DNA from: Stratiolaelaps scimitus
Lineage: Eukaryota; Arthropoda; Arachnida; Mesostigmata; Laelapidae
Assembly (NCBI GenBank): GCA_019614645.1
Contig: JABWDB010000001.1
Location: 24,731,501 to 24,795,500 of the forward strand
DNA: 64,000 nt
Reading direction: 5' to 3'
The position numbers were made by a program, and so were the translations under genes. The notes beneath the pieces were generated by a model that made no database searches, was not told where the DNA came from, and was given only the letters and a program-made list of their open reading frames with translations. Of the stretch, positions 49,004-60,556 are shown in pieces (the first letter of the stretch is position 1; each line of letters opens with the position of its first letter).

Positions 49004-50240
49004 CTGCTTATGGTCACTCACAAACGAACTCGTTCACTCACCTGAAAAGAGAAACGGAGAGACAGGGTTCGTAAGGAATAACAATGAGTGGAAAGTGACA
49101 TGGCGTTATGTGCTACGCTATGTGTTGAGTGTGTGTGTGTGTGTGCACCTGGCTGCCTGTCGCGTGGCGGCGAGCGGGACTAACTCGAGCACACTATACG
49201 AGACACTACGTCTCAGCGACACCGGTCGAGCTGTCCCCACATCGGGCAGGTCGCTGCTGGACCTGCGTTGCGACTCCGACGAGAATGCAGGCACAAGGCC
49301 AACGTCCTCATGATCCACCACCGTCGTCAGTACGCGATGAAGTCAGCGCGGACGCGCAATGAAGCTCCGCACGTCTTCTCGACCCGAATGTCTCATCCGG
49401 ACGCCAGCAGATACAAGCTTGCCCCGTTGTAGGTAGTAACTGGCACAGTACACATAATAGTAGTGGCAGTAGCAGCACTAGCTGCGACAGTAGTATTTAC
49501 TCTGCTTCGTGCTTCGACCCCGCCCCCCCACCCCGTTGACAGACGCTTGGCAGCACTGCGCTAGTGCGCGCGGCGTACAATCAACGGGCCAAATGACAAA
49601 GGAGGAATGGTAGACGCGAGCATACTGAAGCATACATCACAACCGCTGTTAGCTTCGGCGGCTAGACACAGCGAGTATGAGTATGTATCAGTAGTAGTAG
49701 TAGTGGTAGTAGTTCGGAACTGCTAGAACCTCGACGTACACGTTCAGCAGGAGGACCGTCAGGCATAGTATCGCAGGAATTGCTCTGATTCTATCTAGTT
49801 TGAATCTCTATCTCTCTCCCTCCCTCTGTCTCTCTATCTGTGCCACCCTTATCCAACTATGTAGTGGCAGCTGGCGGTAGCTATGCCAATGGGTCTTCTT
49901 TGCTTTTCCGTACGGATTCGCGTCATCGCTCCTCCATAACAATATGTGTCACCCTTCGCCGTATAGACGGCCACAATTCCCATACAATGTTCTCTGGTCT
50001 AACTCCTGGCACGGTTGTCCCGGCAGCCCAACGTTTCGGGGGGACCGCCCCATAGCTCGCATCACGCCGCAACGACAGAGCGCACGGGGAAATGACGTCC
50101 TTCGGACAGGACAACGAATACATCACCGCAAAGTGAGCCGACATCATAGGCGTCGCTCGGAACCCATCACGTGACGTCCGCGGAGGCCTACATTGCTACA
50201 GCGGCGTCATCTCATTCTTTGAAGTTTCTCACCCGGGCCC

Positions 50241-50268
50241 AGTCAGTTCTCTCTCTCTCTCTCTCTCT
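50241..50268 (+). repeat. (TC)n microsatellite
   Basis: Perfect TC dinucleotide run. Similar shorter runs lie at 33324-33345, 42612-42640, 48153-48180 and 49806-49840. Confidence 0.88.
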
Positions 50269-52988
50269 GTATCTCGTCCTCGTCCGCCCGGAAAATAATG
50301 CACAATGCGAATATCGCGAACGCTTGTCGATTCAACGTGGGTGTGAATGTACTCGTGAAAGTTTCGGGCCCGTTAAAACGGGGCGAGAAGAGACAGAACG
50401 TTGAGAAACGGGACACGCGAATAAGAAAGCCTTCTTGGGACGCTATCGGCCATGCATATGTACATTACATATGTATAGCATTGTCCACAGAGGTGAGCAG
50501 TAGGAGGGAGTCTCCCGGTAGCATGCTACCGCAATGTGGCTCCAAGTATAATAGTCCTGTGGTCTATTTGTGCATTCGCGCGTTCTAGCTATAATAGATG
50601 ACACACTGGCTGGAAAGGGAGGACTCTTTGGAAATTGATGCTGCTTTTGAGATTCCGGCTAGGGTAACACACTGTTTACCAACTTGGTCGCATTAAAAAT
50701 CATTGACATGTAAACGGAACTGTCATTGCCAACTACAATTACATGTTGTCCTTTTATGCTATTGCTCCTGTAAAGGCATGGTGGGGGACGGGCACGTCAG
50801 ACCGTATACGCAATGTATTCGTGCTCTCTCTATCTGCCTGCGAGTCATTTTGTTGGACGAGTGTGATGATAACCCCTCCAAGACAAACACAGCGAGTGCA
50901 AGTGTACAGCTGGGAAAAGGGCAACCGCCGCCGCGTCAAACTCAACTGCGTTCGACGCTTGTTATACACTCGCACTGTATTCGCCCATTCGGCGCACGAA
51001 TAGGCCGCAAAGGCCTAGCAGGATATCCCGTTTTAGGAGCTTTATATACCGCCATCGGCGCCTGCCGTCGTTGTCGCCGACGCCACGGTGTTGTACGGGC
51101 GGATCCACTGGATGGCGGTCGTCATGACTCGACTACACTCCTCTCCATTGTACAACAGGACAGCAACTACTGCATGAACCATGCCGCCACTACCACCACA
51201 ATCGACCCTACTTGTGTGCCGAGGGATTGTAGAGCTGACGGTGCCGTTTTAAACATTCCGCCGAACAGGCAGACAGATGCATGCCATGCCCAGAGACTTA
51301 AGCCGCCACCGCCGTCGAGAACGGAACCCAGATTGTGACGGCTTCCTCCACCACTTCCTCCCGTGACAAATAGTCATCTACAGGCTAGTGTCGGGTCAAC
51401 CCTTGAACGTTCTGTCACAGACAGAGTCCCAGACGCTCAGAGTCGAGTTCTTGGCGTCTCAACGGCGTTCCTTCTTGTTTTCCTTTGATTCTCTTCGTCT
51501 GCCCGGCTCTGTCTTTGGTCTCGTTTGTGCCAGTCGGCTCGAATATGAATATACATATTTTTTTTGCTTTCTCCCGCTGAAGGTTCGTAGTTCGTTCATC
51601 TTGCTTGCTTGCCGGTTGGCCGTGCCACAGCATGCCTAAATAGAGTTATATTCATATAACATGCGCATGGGATCTTAGCCGGGGGAGAAGGGCGCGCTAC
51701 CGATTTTCACTATTTTTCATGCTGTTCTCGTACTAATACTATTATACTACTGCTACTACTGCTCGGCATGCTGCGAGGGACACCGCATTTTCGGGCGGTA
51801 TTGCAAATCCTCGAATCGCACCGATTGGTACCTGAAGTTTGTCTGCCACTGATACGGCGGTAACAGCATAGATGATTAATAACTTCAAACAGTGTGTGTT
51901 CAAATAGTCGCTGAACATCTGCTGTTCTTCGCCAAGTGGGGGAAAATCACCCTTTGGATCATGTTGTATTTTGAGATTTGTAAGAGGTCGAACATAGGCA
52001 TGTGTACCTAGACGTTGCTATGTTATCGAGAGCTTCGGTGCTCTTAGAACTGCTGTCCTAACGTTGGAATCCCAGGAAGCTCACCTCATTTGACAAGCTG
52101 TTCAAGAGGTGGAGTCAGCCAGTAGACAAACTGTCAAGACCATTTTGTGGTTTCCGGACAGGACACTGTGCCTGAGAACGAAAAGTAGGCCCGTGGGGTA
52201 AACAACTGCACGTTGCTTCGCCGACATCGAAGGATTCCAACAGCTGTGGTTAACAGGACAAGTTGTGGACAGGAGTGGTCAAACGTATATTGAAAGCCTG
52301 CAAGGCGTCGCCACATAATATCCCACGCAGGCACTACACCCTTGATCGGGGGTGTCCAGCTGGATCTCTTCTCAGGAAGTTTCTCAGGGAGAGAACGAGG
52401 ACCAGACTGTCGTATCCAGCCACCTTCTGACGACTGTCACCTGATCCAATTAATTGAAACAATCCCCAAAGGTGGATGTAAGGCAGACCCTTCCTCGAGA
52501 GCTCTACTGCTCCACTCGACGATTGCAAATATGATAAGCCCAAGGAGGAGCTCATAGCTCTCATGCCGCAGACGGGGTCTCTCTTTAAACAACATACGAC
52601 CAGTTAAGCAAGTGACGTGAATTCGTAGCTGGGACAATCCCGAGCGTAAGTAAGTTCGAGAACCGACTCCAAGAGACCGCAACAGACTACTGTACGACTG
52701 CCTACCTCAGGGCGATATCAGCGATATTGTTTATTTGAATAAGAACAGGTGTTCACTGGAGACTCGTGGCACATATCGGTTCAACTATGATGGATCGCTG
52801 TGTAGCCACCGCGAAACTATTTCTTCCAAGAAATAATATCCTAGATCTTTGGGACCTCATGTTAGAGGATCTCAGGTGACCCATGACTTGAATTTGAATA
52901 CATGTTCTTACATTACAAACGTACTTATACAAGTCGTCCAATATGTAAGTTAATGAATTAGTTTTAACACACTTGAATTAATTTACCT

Positions 52989-53012
52989 CCCTCGAACGAT
53001 ATCGTTCGAGGG
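52989..53012. repeat. 24-bp perfect palindrome
   Basis: CCCTCGAACGAT followed directly by its exact reverse complement, with no spacer. It lies in an otherwise AT-rich stretch. Confidence 0.95.
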
Positions 53013-53271
53013 CGTTCCCTACCACGGTTTCAAAGTCAGTCGTTAATCCTATGCGTTCCGAGGTCTGAGCTTTACATTTTTAAGCAAGACCGTTTATTCG
53101 GCGATAAATATTACTACTGACATTCTACAAAATTTTAAGCACTGATAACATTGTATTTTCGCATGAATCGTCTAAAACCTACTGCAACATCTATACAAGG
53201 TATTTTTTTGCTTATGGGAAAACTTTTCTAGTCATACAAGAATTGTGCTATTTCGTAGTAGGCCATTTCAG

Positions 53272-53448
53272 GAGAACAACAAGATAAGATATTCCCTCGG
53301 GAGTTTCCGCCAGCACGAATTTCAGCTGAGAAAAATGCATATCTCTGTGTTAAATGAGGGGGCGCCACGGAGCGAGATGTGTTGCGTGCACTCGTCTCTA
53401 GACAATGATCTGACTCTGCTTAGTTCGTTTAGAGCTCTATCATTTCAA
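53272..53448 (+). CDS. Candidate internal exon, unknown protein
   Basis: An acceptor (GTAGTAGGCCATTTCAG) and a donor (CAA then GTAGGT) bound 177 bp, exactly 59 open codons, phase 0 at both ends. It reads ENNKIRYSLGSFRQHEFQL, later LNEGAPRSEMCCVHSSLDND and LTLLSSFRALSFQ. A second phase-0 candidate follows at 53834. No known domain seen. Confidence 0.25.
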
Positions 53449-53833
53449 GTAGGTGTTCTGTTGGCATTGTGAATCCGGGAGTATGCCTGGTGGGCTGTGG
53501 GCGTAGCTCATACATTGGCGCCTATTCAAATGGCAACATCGCGGTCTGCCGCACTTTTAGCAACACAAGTTTTCTGTGATGGCTAAACTCGTTCATCCTT
53601 TGAATGCCGATGTCGTCACAGCTTTACATTTGACGCTGCACCCAGATGATTGCTGATGACATCAAATGAACATGATAGACCATGAGAATGGCACGAGTAA
53701 CCAAATGTCCTCTTTGTTATCTTGCATATATGACTGTTTGTTTTTATAGCCGTAACACCAATGCCGCATGTGGTCCATTCCGAACAATGTTTGGTGTCTG
53801 CGTAGAATTTTTACGTGTGACCCTCTACAACAG

Positions 53834-53956
53834 GATGAAGCAGGCGGTCAGATGTATTCGAAGCTGGTAGACTTAGGCGACGGTCTGGTGTCAGCATTCT
53901 CGGTTCTACGTGCGGTCGTTTGCCGCCACGATCTTTCTCGTTGCCAAGTTTATTGA
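53834..53956 (+). CDS. Candidate terminal exon following 53272-53448
   Basis: An acceptor (GTGACCCTCTACAACAG) precedes 40 open codons and a TGA. It reads DEAGGQMYSKLVDLGDGLVS, then AFSVLRAVVCRHDLSRCQVY. The phase (0) agrees with the donor at 53449, giving a consistent two-exon reading with a 385-bp intron. No family is recognised and no first exon is identified. Confidence 0.22.
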   Translation, partial: DEAGGQMYSKLVDLGDGLVSAFSVLRAVVCRHDLSRCQVY

Positions 53957-54536
53957 AGTTAACCAACTCTGAACTTCGGGGTCTAATTAATCCTCTGGTG
54001 TTTTTCGCCTTTACACTGCTCTGTGTCGGTCATGATTCTCACTTGGTCCCGTAGACGATTGAACTAACGCTTTGGACTCTCTAGTGGTCTTAGTTGTTCT
54101 AGTGGTAAGAGACCTCTAAGGGTGTACGAGGAAACTTACATTGGCGTTATTGAACCTTCTCAGTAACTGCTCGAGAAAGGCTCGCAGATTAGAAAAAGCC
54201 TTTGTGAATACTCCGTGCGAGAGGCGCAGACGTCCCGAGATCTATATCGTGTGACACGTTCGATTAATCTTCCCGTACAGGGACTAAGATGTCTGTTGTG
54301 AGGTAAAGTAACTTATGGTCAAATTTTGTCATTATTTCAACTGAGGTTATGTTCGCAACCTACACTCAATTCGTCCCAAGGGCACAGCATATCCATGCTT
54401 GTTGTTTCATGGTTATTTCAACTTGCATGTACATGTACGCCTATGTATACCCTGGATATACTTGCTAACGAAAACTATTATAACGTGAACTATTATAGAG
54501 ACATAGTTGCTAGCCATCAGATATGAATACATTTTC

Positions 54537-54583
54537 CAGGCTGACCCACAGCCAACATTTAACGTCCACGGTACTGCTTTCAC
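54537..54583 (-). mobile_element. 5'-truncated SINE-like family B copy
   Basis: Plus-strand AGGCTGACCCACAGCCAACA, then TTTAACGTCCACGGTACTGC, is nearly identical to the 43.4-kb copy and to the 58.4-kb copy. No A tail or clear duplication remains. Confidence 0.75.
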
Positions 54584-55008
54584 AGATCACAGATGCTACT
54601 ACTACTAACGAGTATATATATACTACAGATAGCTGGACGGGTGGTGCAAGATGAGGCACAATGTGATACTATGATTTAAGTCAAGTCGTTAATTGCTGAA
54701 GTGGAAGGGGTCTGCAGGAGCGCGTAAGGTGACCGAGTCCAGATAGCCTTCCCGCTGGACCTTGCTTTCTCGAGACACAATCCGAGAACATATCGGGAAT
54801 CTACGCGTTTTCAACCTCTCGGAGTGGGATTTTTCAATTTCTTGGAGGCTTAACACGGTGCGGGCGCTGGAGCGAGAGTTTGAGCAAGTCGATAGAGCTC
54901 TTTCGTGACGACGACGACGGCAGCAGTCTGTCGTAGCCCGACGGAGTCCCCAGGGGTAGTCGGGTTTCCTTTCTCTGTCCGGCTGCCGGACCAGCAAAGG
55001 GAGGGCTC

Positions 55009-55011
<3 letters not shown>

Positions 55012-55043
<32 letters not shown>
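55012..55043 (+). repeat. (TA)n microsatellite
   Basis: Uninterrupted TA repeat. Confidence 0.95.
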
Positions 55044-55045
<2 letters not shown>

Positions 55046-55319
55046 ATACTGACCTCGAAAACTCGCGCGGGAACCACTGATTTTAAGAGCCCTCTTGGGA
55101 TGTAATAAGTGTACTATTAGAAGCGTTAAAGTCGCTTGCAACTAGCTCGTAGCCCGCGCGTGTGCACTATACATAGCTGGTAGGCTACCACAGAGCAGAG
55201 GAATGATGTCGGGGGGGACGTAACCGTCAAGTGCTCTCGTATGCCTCTCAAATCAGATGTCGATGAGGGGGTCGCATAGATAATAGCTCACGTGGTAGAA
55301 TGAGGGATTTAAAAACAGT

Positions 55320-55320
55320 T

Positions 55321-55344
<24 letters not shown>
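55320..55344 (+). repeat. (TA)n microsatellite
   Basis: TA repeat just left of the 55.4-kb inverted repeat. Confidence 0.95.
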
Positions 55345-55351
<7 letters not shown>

Positions 55352-55353
55352 TC

Positions 55354-55460
55354 TATAATAATTACGTATAGGCATATAGGAAATGAAATAGTATAGATTA
55401 TATATATATATATATAAGCTATACTATTTGATTTCCTATATGCCTATACGTATTTATTAC
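55354..55460. repeat. Inverted repeat with ~48-bp arms around a (TA)n core
   Basis: Left arm 55354-55402 and right arm 55412-55460 are reverse complements with two or three differences; both contain ACGTATAGGCATATAGGAAA or its complement. The spacer is a (TA)n run. A separate (TA)n tract lies just left at 55320-55344. Confidence 0.9.
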
Positions 55461-55529
55461 CATCACGTGTTAGTTGACTTCCTATTTTGAATAAAACTAA
55501 TTGTATTCGGGTAAAAAAATTGAGAGATT

Positions 55530-55612
55530 GACGCTGCCGGAATTGAATTTGAAATTGGCTGCCGGCCCCATTGATCTAACTCAGTCTGTCTTAGATCTCG
55601 TTAATCAAAACT
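55530..55612 (-). mobile_element. tRNA-like SINE head (diverged)
   Basis: Minus strand: GAGTTAGATCAATGGGGCCG is close to an A box, and AAATTCAATTCCGGC to a B box, about 25 nt later. No tail or duplication was found. Confidence 0.4.
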
Positions 55613-55824
55613 AGCATTATAGGAACCTGGTGTTGATCCCCGATGAACAGATGATTTGACTCGTTAAACACCCGTTTAATAACAACACACGCTTGTGGCG
55701 ATTTTCCATAATCGCAGAGCGACCATAACTGAATTCACAATGCTGTACATAACAATATTAGCAAGAGTAACATTGGCAATGCATAATAGTTAGTTACATA
55801 TATAAAATAAACAATATTTATAAT

Positions 55825-55927
55825 CGCCATCGCCTTCCTCGGGACAATGTCGACCTCAGCCCCTCCCCCCGCCCATACCCCCCTAATCCCTAGAAATAAT
55901 TCCTAACAACTGTATGTTTGAATAAAA
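55825..55927 (+). mobile_element. Very short 5'-truncated copy of the RLE LINE
   Basis: These 103 bp repeat the last part of the LINE on the plus strand: the codons for AIAFLGT, the C-rich stretch, CCCTAGAAATAAT, then CTGTATGTTTGAATAAA. The sequence is closer to the 7.5-kb copy than to the 60-kb copy in the CCTAGAAATAAT part, suggesting a shared subfamily. The 5' breakpoint is near CGCCATCGCC at 55825. No duplication of the target is evident. Confidence 0.88.
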
Positions 55928-56780
55928 CTGATGTTTATATGTATAATCCGTAGTCAAAAAGCTCAGAGTGTGATTCATCGAATACATAGATATCAAAGAG
56001 CATTATTTAGGTGTCCTATCTATGCATGTATGCAATACATGGGTGCATATGCATGTGAGCTCTATCTGTGGCCGGCCTGTCAAAATGTGTTCGCGGACTC
56101 GTCGGAAATGACTATCTTGTTGTTGTTAGCTTGATTAAATCATCTGGGAGCTTCCCTAATCTTGTACGTGCGTGCATTATGTATGACGTGTACACTATGT
56201 CTGCAATGTAGCGCAATAGAGGATATGACGACCGGAAGCTTTAGTCGCATAAGACGCGCGTGGCACCAACATGACATATAAACCAAAGCATATTCAGCCT
56301 ATGCACACGTATAATAAACGAAGGAGGAATAGGCGGCTGGCGGGTTGCTTGTTGCCTACAGAAGTCGATAATCCAAGTTAACATGACATAGGCTGGCTAG
56401 CTAGCTAGGCTGCATTTCAGGAAGGCCTAGACAGGGACGACAAGGTGTGCAACTTGCACCATAGGAACTGGTGACAGCCTGCTGCCAGGCCACCAGGGAA
56501 GACTGCGTCCTGAAGTGGACGGTTACTTGGAGCAAACCGCCTCGAACGGCCATAAGCGGGTGCACCGGGCCGCCCGGTGGTCACGACTAGACATGCGGAA
56601 CTGGCAGCGAGGTTATAAAAGACTTTGCCCAAGCGTGGCGAGCTATGTGTAGACTGTGATAGGGGGAGGCGGGGAATGGCAAGCATGCTAAGTTGCTGAC
56701 CTGGTCAGAAATACCCTCAGCGGTTGGGCAAAGTCCCTGTAAATATGCAGGGTCTGACTGGACGACAAACGCACTGTGGA

Positions 56781-56798
56781 CAGCAGCAGCAGCAGCAG
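56781..56798 (+). repeat. (CAG)6 trinucleotide repeat
   Basis: Six CAG units followed by TTGCTGCAG; no supported coding frame around it. Confidence 0.9.
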
Positions 56799-56863
56799 TT
56801 GCTGCAGTAGCAAGAGCACCACCGCCAGTGATAATGAGAAGCTGGCGAAAAGGTCACATCACC

Positions 56864-56882
56864 TATATATATATATATATAT
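56864..56882 (+). repeat. (TA)n microsatellite
   Basis: Uninterrupted TA repeat. Confidence 0.92.
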
Positions 56883-58345
56883 CTACCTTTCGACTTTCGA
56901 GATATATAAAAAGACACGTAGAGAAAATGCCGAACGGTAAAATCTCAGTGAGGGAAATAGTCCGGCGCGAATAAATGCGGTCGAACCTTATTGACCGACG
57001 GTAGGAGCCCAATGCGTTGAATTTTCAGGCCGCTTCGTCCATTAGAGCCCTTTTGCGCGCTACAAGTACGTCGTTTATATGGGGCGCGGGGCTCCTCAAC
57101 CCGTCAGACTTCCCGCACTCATTTCATGTGAGACGAAGGGTATGTATCATGTTGGCTATAACACCTCGAAGTGTGACGTCTGAGGTGTTCGCTATATTCC
57201 ATAACGTTACTAGCGAGCGGACACTGAGCTTTGACCAAGTGCAGTTGCTAGGAAATTTGAAGGGCCTCTGTTCCGCCCCGACATCTCCTACGTCTTCAAA
57301 GGGGCTTAGGGCCCGATCTTCAAAGAAGCCCAACCTTCTCATTCGCACCCGGTTCCATGCAGTGAGGTTAGACGCATGAATCGCTTTTGCTCTTGCCCTG
57401 GGCCATTTACATGAGCCTGACTCGGCGTGGGCACGCTACGCGACTAGGTAGAAGAAGCTCAGCCGTGTCTCATACACTCACGCACTTTCGCGCTACTCTT
57501 CCGCAGGATTCCGGTGCAACGGCGGGAGCGTTGGAGCTAGGCCAAGAATGCTTCTTTTTGTGGCTACTTGACATTCGGCAGCCTCAGAGAAAGAAGTGTA
57601 ACTCGAAAAGGTACCCAAACAGCGCGACTAAAAAGCCAATGACTCTTGATTCCAAGAAGTCCAGACGGAACTCGAGACACATCATCGTGAGTTATTGCCT
57701 TAGATGAACGTAAGGCAACTTGACCTTTTAAGGCGCCCGAGTTGACCCTTAGAGTCAAGGATCTCAACGGCCACTAATGAGCTATCCTCGCTCTTGTGAA
57801 GAGCAAATAAAGAAATATAGTGGGGACAAAAAGACCAAGCTATAAATACGGCAATGCTTGTGCTGTATCTATATTTCGCTGTCAGATATGGCAAGTGGTC
57901 TATTTAGGCCTTCTATGGTCTTAAAGGGCGTTTGGCTACCATTAGAAGCTCTGCAGAAAACGAGTACATTGAGAAGATCAGACCGCAAAATAGTTGTCTG
58001 TTTTAGGGCGCAATAATCGTGTTTGATGAATGTGTAGATCACAATATACTCAGAGAACAACCTGAACATGCCAAATAGCGGTGTCTATACTAAATAAAAA
58101 AACAGAACCTAGTAGAAAGATGTGCACCCTCCAAAGTGGCAAGTTTTCGAACATTTACATTTCTAATACATACAACTGTGAGATAACCCGACCCAGACTA
58201 TTGTAAATTACGTTGTTTTAATTATGTTAACAGTACAATAGTACGTGTTACGGTTCGTTCTAAGATGTTTATTATAGCCGGTACTGGTAAGCAGCGAATC
58301 TGCCAATTATAACAATAATAAAAATCGAACACAGTCGGCCCACTA

Positions 58346-58395
58346 TAAGGTTTCCGGGCTGACCCACAGTCAACATTTAACGCCCACTGCCGGTA
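58346..58395 (-). mobile_element. 5'-truncated SINE-like family B copy
   Basis: Plus-strand CCGGGCTGACCCACAGTCAA followed by CATTTAACGCCCAC matches the common 3' tail of family B. The sequence to the right differs from the other copies, so either the junction is here or this copy carries a different body joined to the same tail. Confidence 0.7.
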
Positions 58396-58725
58396 GTCAA
58401 AGCCCAGAACGGGCGTACACAACGTGTGTTTCGATTTGAATAATTTTAGCGGCGGATGGGTCGCCAACAAGGTCGTCATTTCGTTGGCCAGACAGCGAAC
58501 CTGTTGCATCGCGTTGTCACTGTAACGTGCCGTCAAGCAGTCGCCGTAGGCTGACTCCCCTATGTAAGACACCAGCCACGCATGCCCTCCACGGATACTA
58601 TACGATCACGAACCCGTTTGTGGTAACGAGACTAGCTGAATCTACCCGCATAAGGCGTCCCGCAGCGGATGGTGAACGCGAGCAAAGAGCCTCAAACACT
58701 AAACCAAAAATGACATTTCTATTCC

Positions 58726-58747
58726 CTCTCTCTCTCGAGAGAGAGAG
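58726..58747. repeat. (CT)n/(GA)n palindrome
   Basis: A CT run meets a GA run at CTCGAG, giving a 22-bp perfect palindrome of microsatellite origin. Confidence 0.85.
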
Positions 58748-59192
58748 AAAGACAATTGTTTTGTTTCTGTATTTGAAAATGTCGTTGATCTTCGTCGTGT
58801 ACTAATATTGTGCTCGTTTCAGCTGATTGTCGAAATTTTAATGAGAATTTTTGATTATATATAGTTTTTTTTTCTATTTCCTTTGGGTTGGCCAACCGGG
58901 TTCAGCCTCAGGGCGCTGCCTAGAACCCGGAACCTTGAACCTACTAAGTAGGAACATGAAAGGGCCGGCCGATCTCGCCTGTGTCGGTCTGACTCTTCTC
59001 GAAGGTTCTCAGACAAACATAGGGGAGAAATCGAGGAGACGGAAATCGTGTGCTAAAATTGGATTTGTTCAATTTTTCGAGGGTTAGATGCTGCCCTGCT
59101 GCAGTTCGCGGCACGAATACTCACTTGGAGTTTTGGCCTCCACTGGCAGACCGATGATCTTCTGCGTACCAAATCATTACGGTGCAAGCGAG

Positions 59193-59215
59193 CTAATTTC
59201 CTTCGAGGAAATTAG
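59193..59215 (+). other. Short stem-loop
   Basis: CTAATTTCC and GGAAATTAG pair as a perfect 9-bp stem with a 5-nt loop. Confidence 0.55.
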
Positions 59216-59440
59216 AGGGGAAATGCATTGACGGCCACCTGATCGGCACAGCCAACACGTGACGTGAAAATGGCGCTGGCCGTTGATCATGTTCATCTAT
59301 TTTGTAGTTTATAAATTATTAAAGCGGTTCGCTATTTATCTACAGCTTGAATGTGAGATGAGGGCTAACGATAGACCTGCGTTACCAAACGGTGTTCGGT
59401 AGGCGTTGAATCAATGCACCTTGTCAAAAACTATCGTGTG

Positions 59441-59498
59441 ACTATATAATATTTATCAAATATTATTATACTATATAATATTTACTATATAATATTTA
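59441..59498 (+). repeat. Three copies of a 15-bp AT-rich unit
   Basis: ACTATATAATATTTA occurs at 59441-59455, 59470-59484 and 59484-59498. The last two overlap by one base (14-bp period); the first is set off by a partly related ATTATTATA spacer. Confidence 0.85.
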
Positions 59499-60556
59499 TC
59501 TGGATAAATCCCAGCTAACGTTACGGCTAACTGAAACATAGATCGAGACTTGGCCCCTTGCTAGCTGACATCTTATCGGCTGAAGGCGTAACGTACTAGC
59601 GAATAGTATCTACCCTATCCATCCATTGTATTATATGTATGTACGTCCTGATCTAGATAATTCCCGTACGCACACGGTGAGCAAATCCATTGCACCGCCT
59701 TCAAGAGGGCCCTTCATCAGTACTCCAGGAGGTGTTTGCCGCTCTGACCTTCCTCAGTCCTTCGACTTAGGCTAGGTCAACGAGCAAAGGAGAACGAAAG
59801 AAATTGAGGAGAGACAGAGAGAGAGAGAGTTGGATGGGGCAGGCTCGTATGAAATATGAAACGATCTCCACGAGCCGCCCGTTGATGGCTGCTATGCTGT
59901 TGAATGGAGCCAACACCATGCACCTTTCTGTTGTCAAATGCTAAGCAACCCAATGGCATTTCCCGTCTGCCGAGAAGACAAGCCAGCACCCCTGGGACAG
60001 GACCGGCTTCGCAACATCCACAGCAGCAGCAATAGCAGAAGTAGTAACAGCAGCTATGGCTGTCAACGTGAAATCTAATGCAACTCTCGGGTTAAAGGTT
60101 TCACCTCACCATAGGGCAGAGAGCAAGGAAGTCACTTTGCAGAACGGCTACAACGCAGGCCAGCCAATGGTAGTGGTGGTGGTAGTACGGTTGTTACTGC
60201 CGCCGCTGCTGCTGGGGCGAGGCAATGTGGCAGCTATCAAAAATCTTGACACTGACACATTTGGAGAGAATGGCGAAACCACTCGTGTAGCGGGTATTCA
60301 GAAGCACAACGCGGCATACGACATGTACGATATCTGATCGTGTGACACGGAACGAACTATTGAGCTGAAGTGTTCCGGGAATAGATTACTGTTGAGATCA
60401 CTATTGTCATTACTGTAGACGATTGTACATAAGATCTATATTCAACGCAAATTGCAACTGCCATGTTCACAACAATCGTGTTGTGTTACAACACGACGAT
60501 TACGACGACATATTACCAATTTATTCAAACATACAGTAGGGCGGGATTTCTAGAGA

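Larger units (their letters stand above)
47170..53270. other. No supported gene apart from the AT-hook candidate
   Basis: Holds CT runs at 48.15, 49.8 and 50.25 kb, (GT)n at 49.13 kb, a (GTA)n patch at 49686-49712 and the 53.0-kb palindrome. Long plus-strand frames at 48792-49313 and 50703-51338 have no recognisable features. Confidence 0.5.
55930..60515. other. No supported gene
   Basis: Between the shortest LINE copy and the long LINE. Contains (CAG)6, (TA)n, the 58.7-kb palindrome, the 59.4-kb AT repeats and a (TGG)n patch near 60170-60190. A 120-codon frame at 57017-57379 follows an acceptor-like TTGAATTTTCAG, but the opposite strand is equally open. Confidence 0.5.

Noticed and set aside
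48792..49313. 173-codon plus-strand open frame opposite the AT-hook candidate
   Set aside because: Cys/Arg/Ser-rich chance reading across a (GT)n tract.
50703..51338. 211-codon plus-strand open frame
   Set aside because: No recognisable domain and irregular composition; overlapping frames in both directions.
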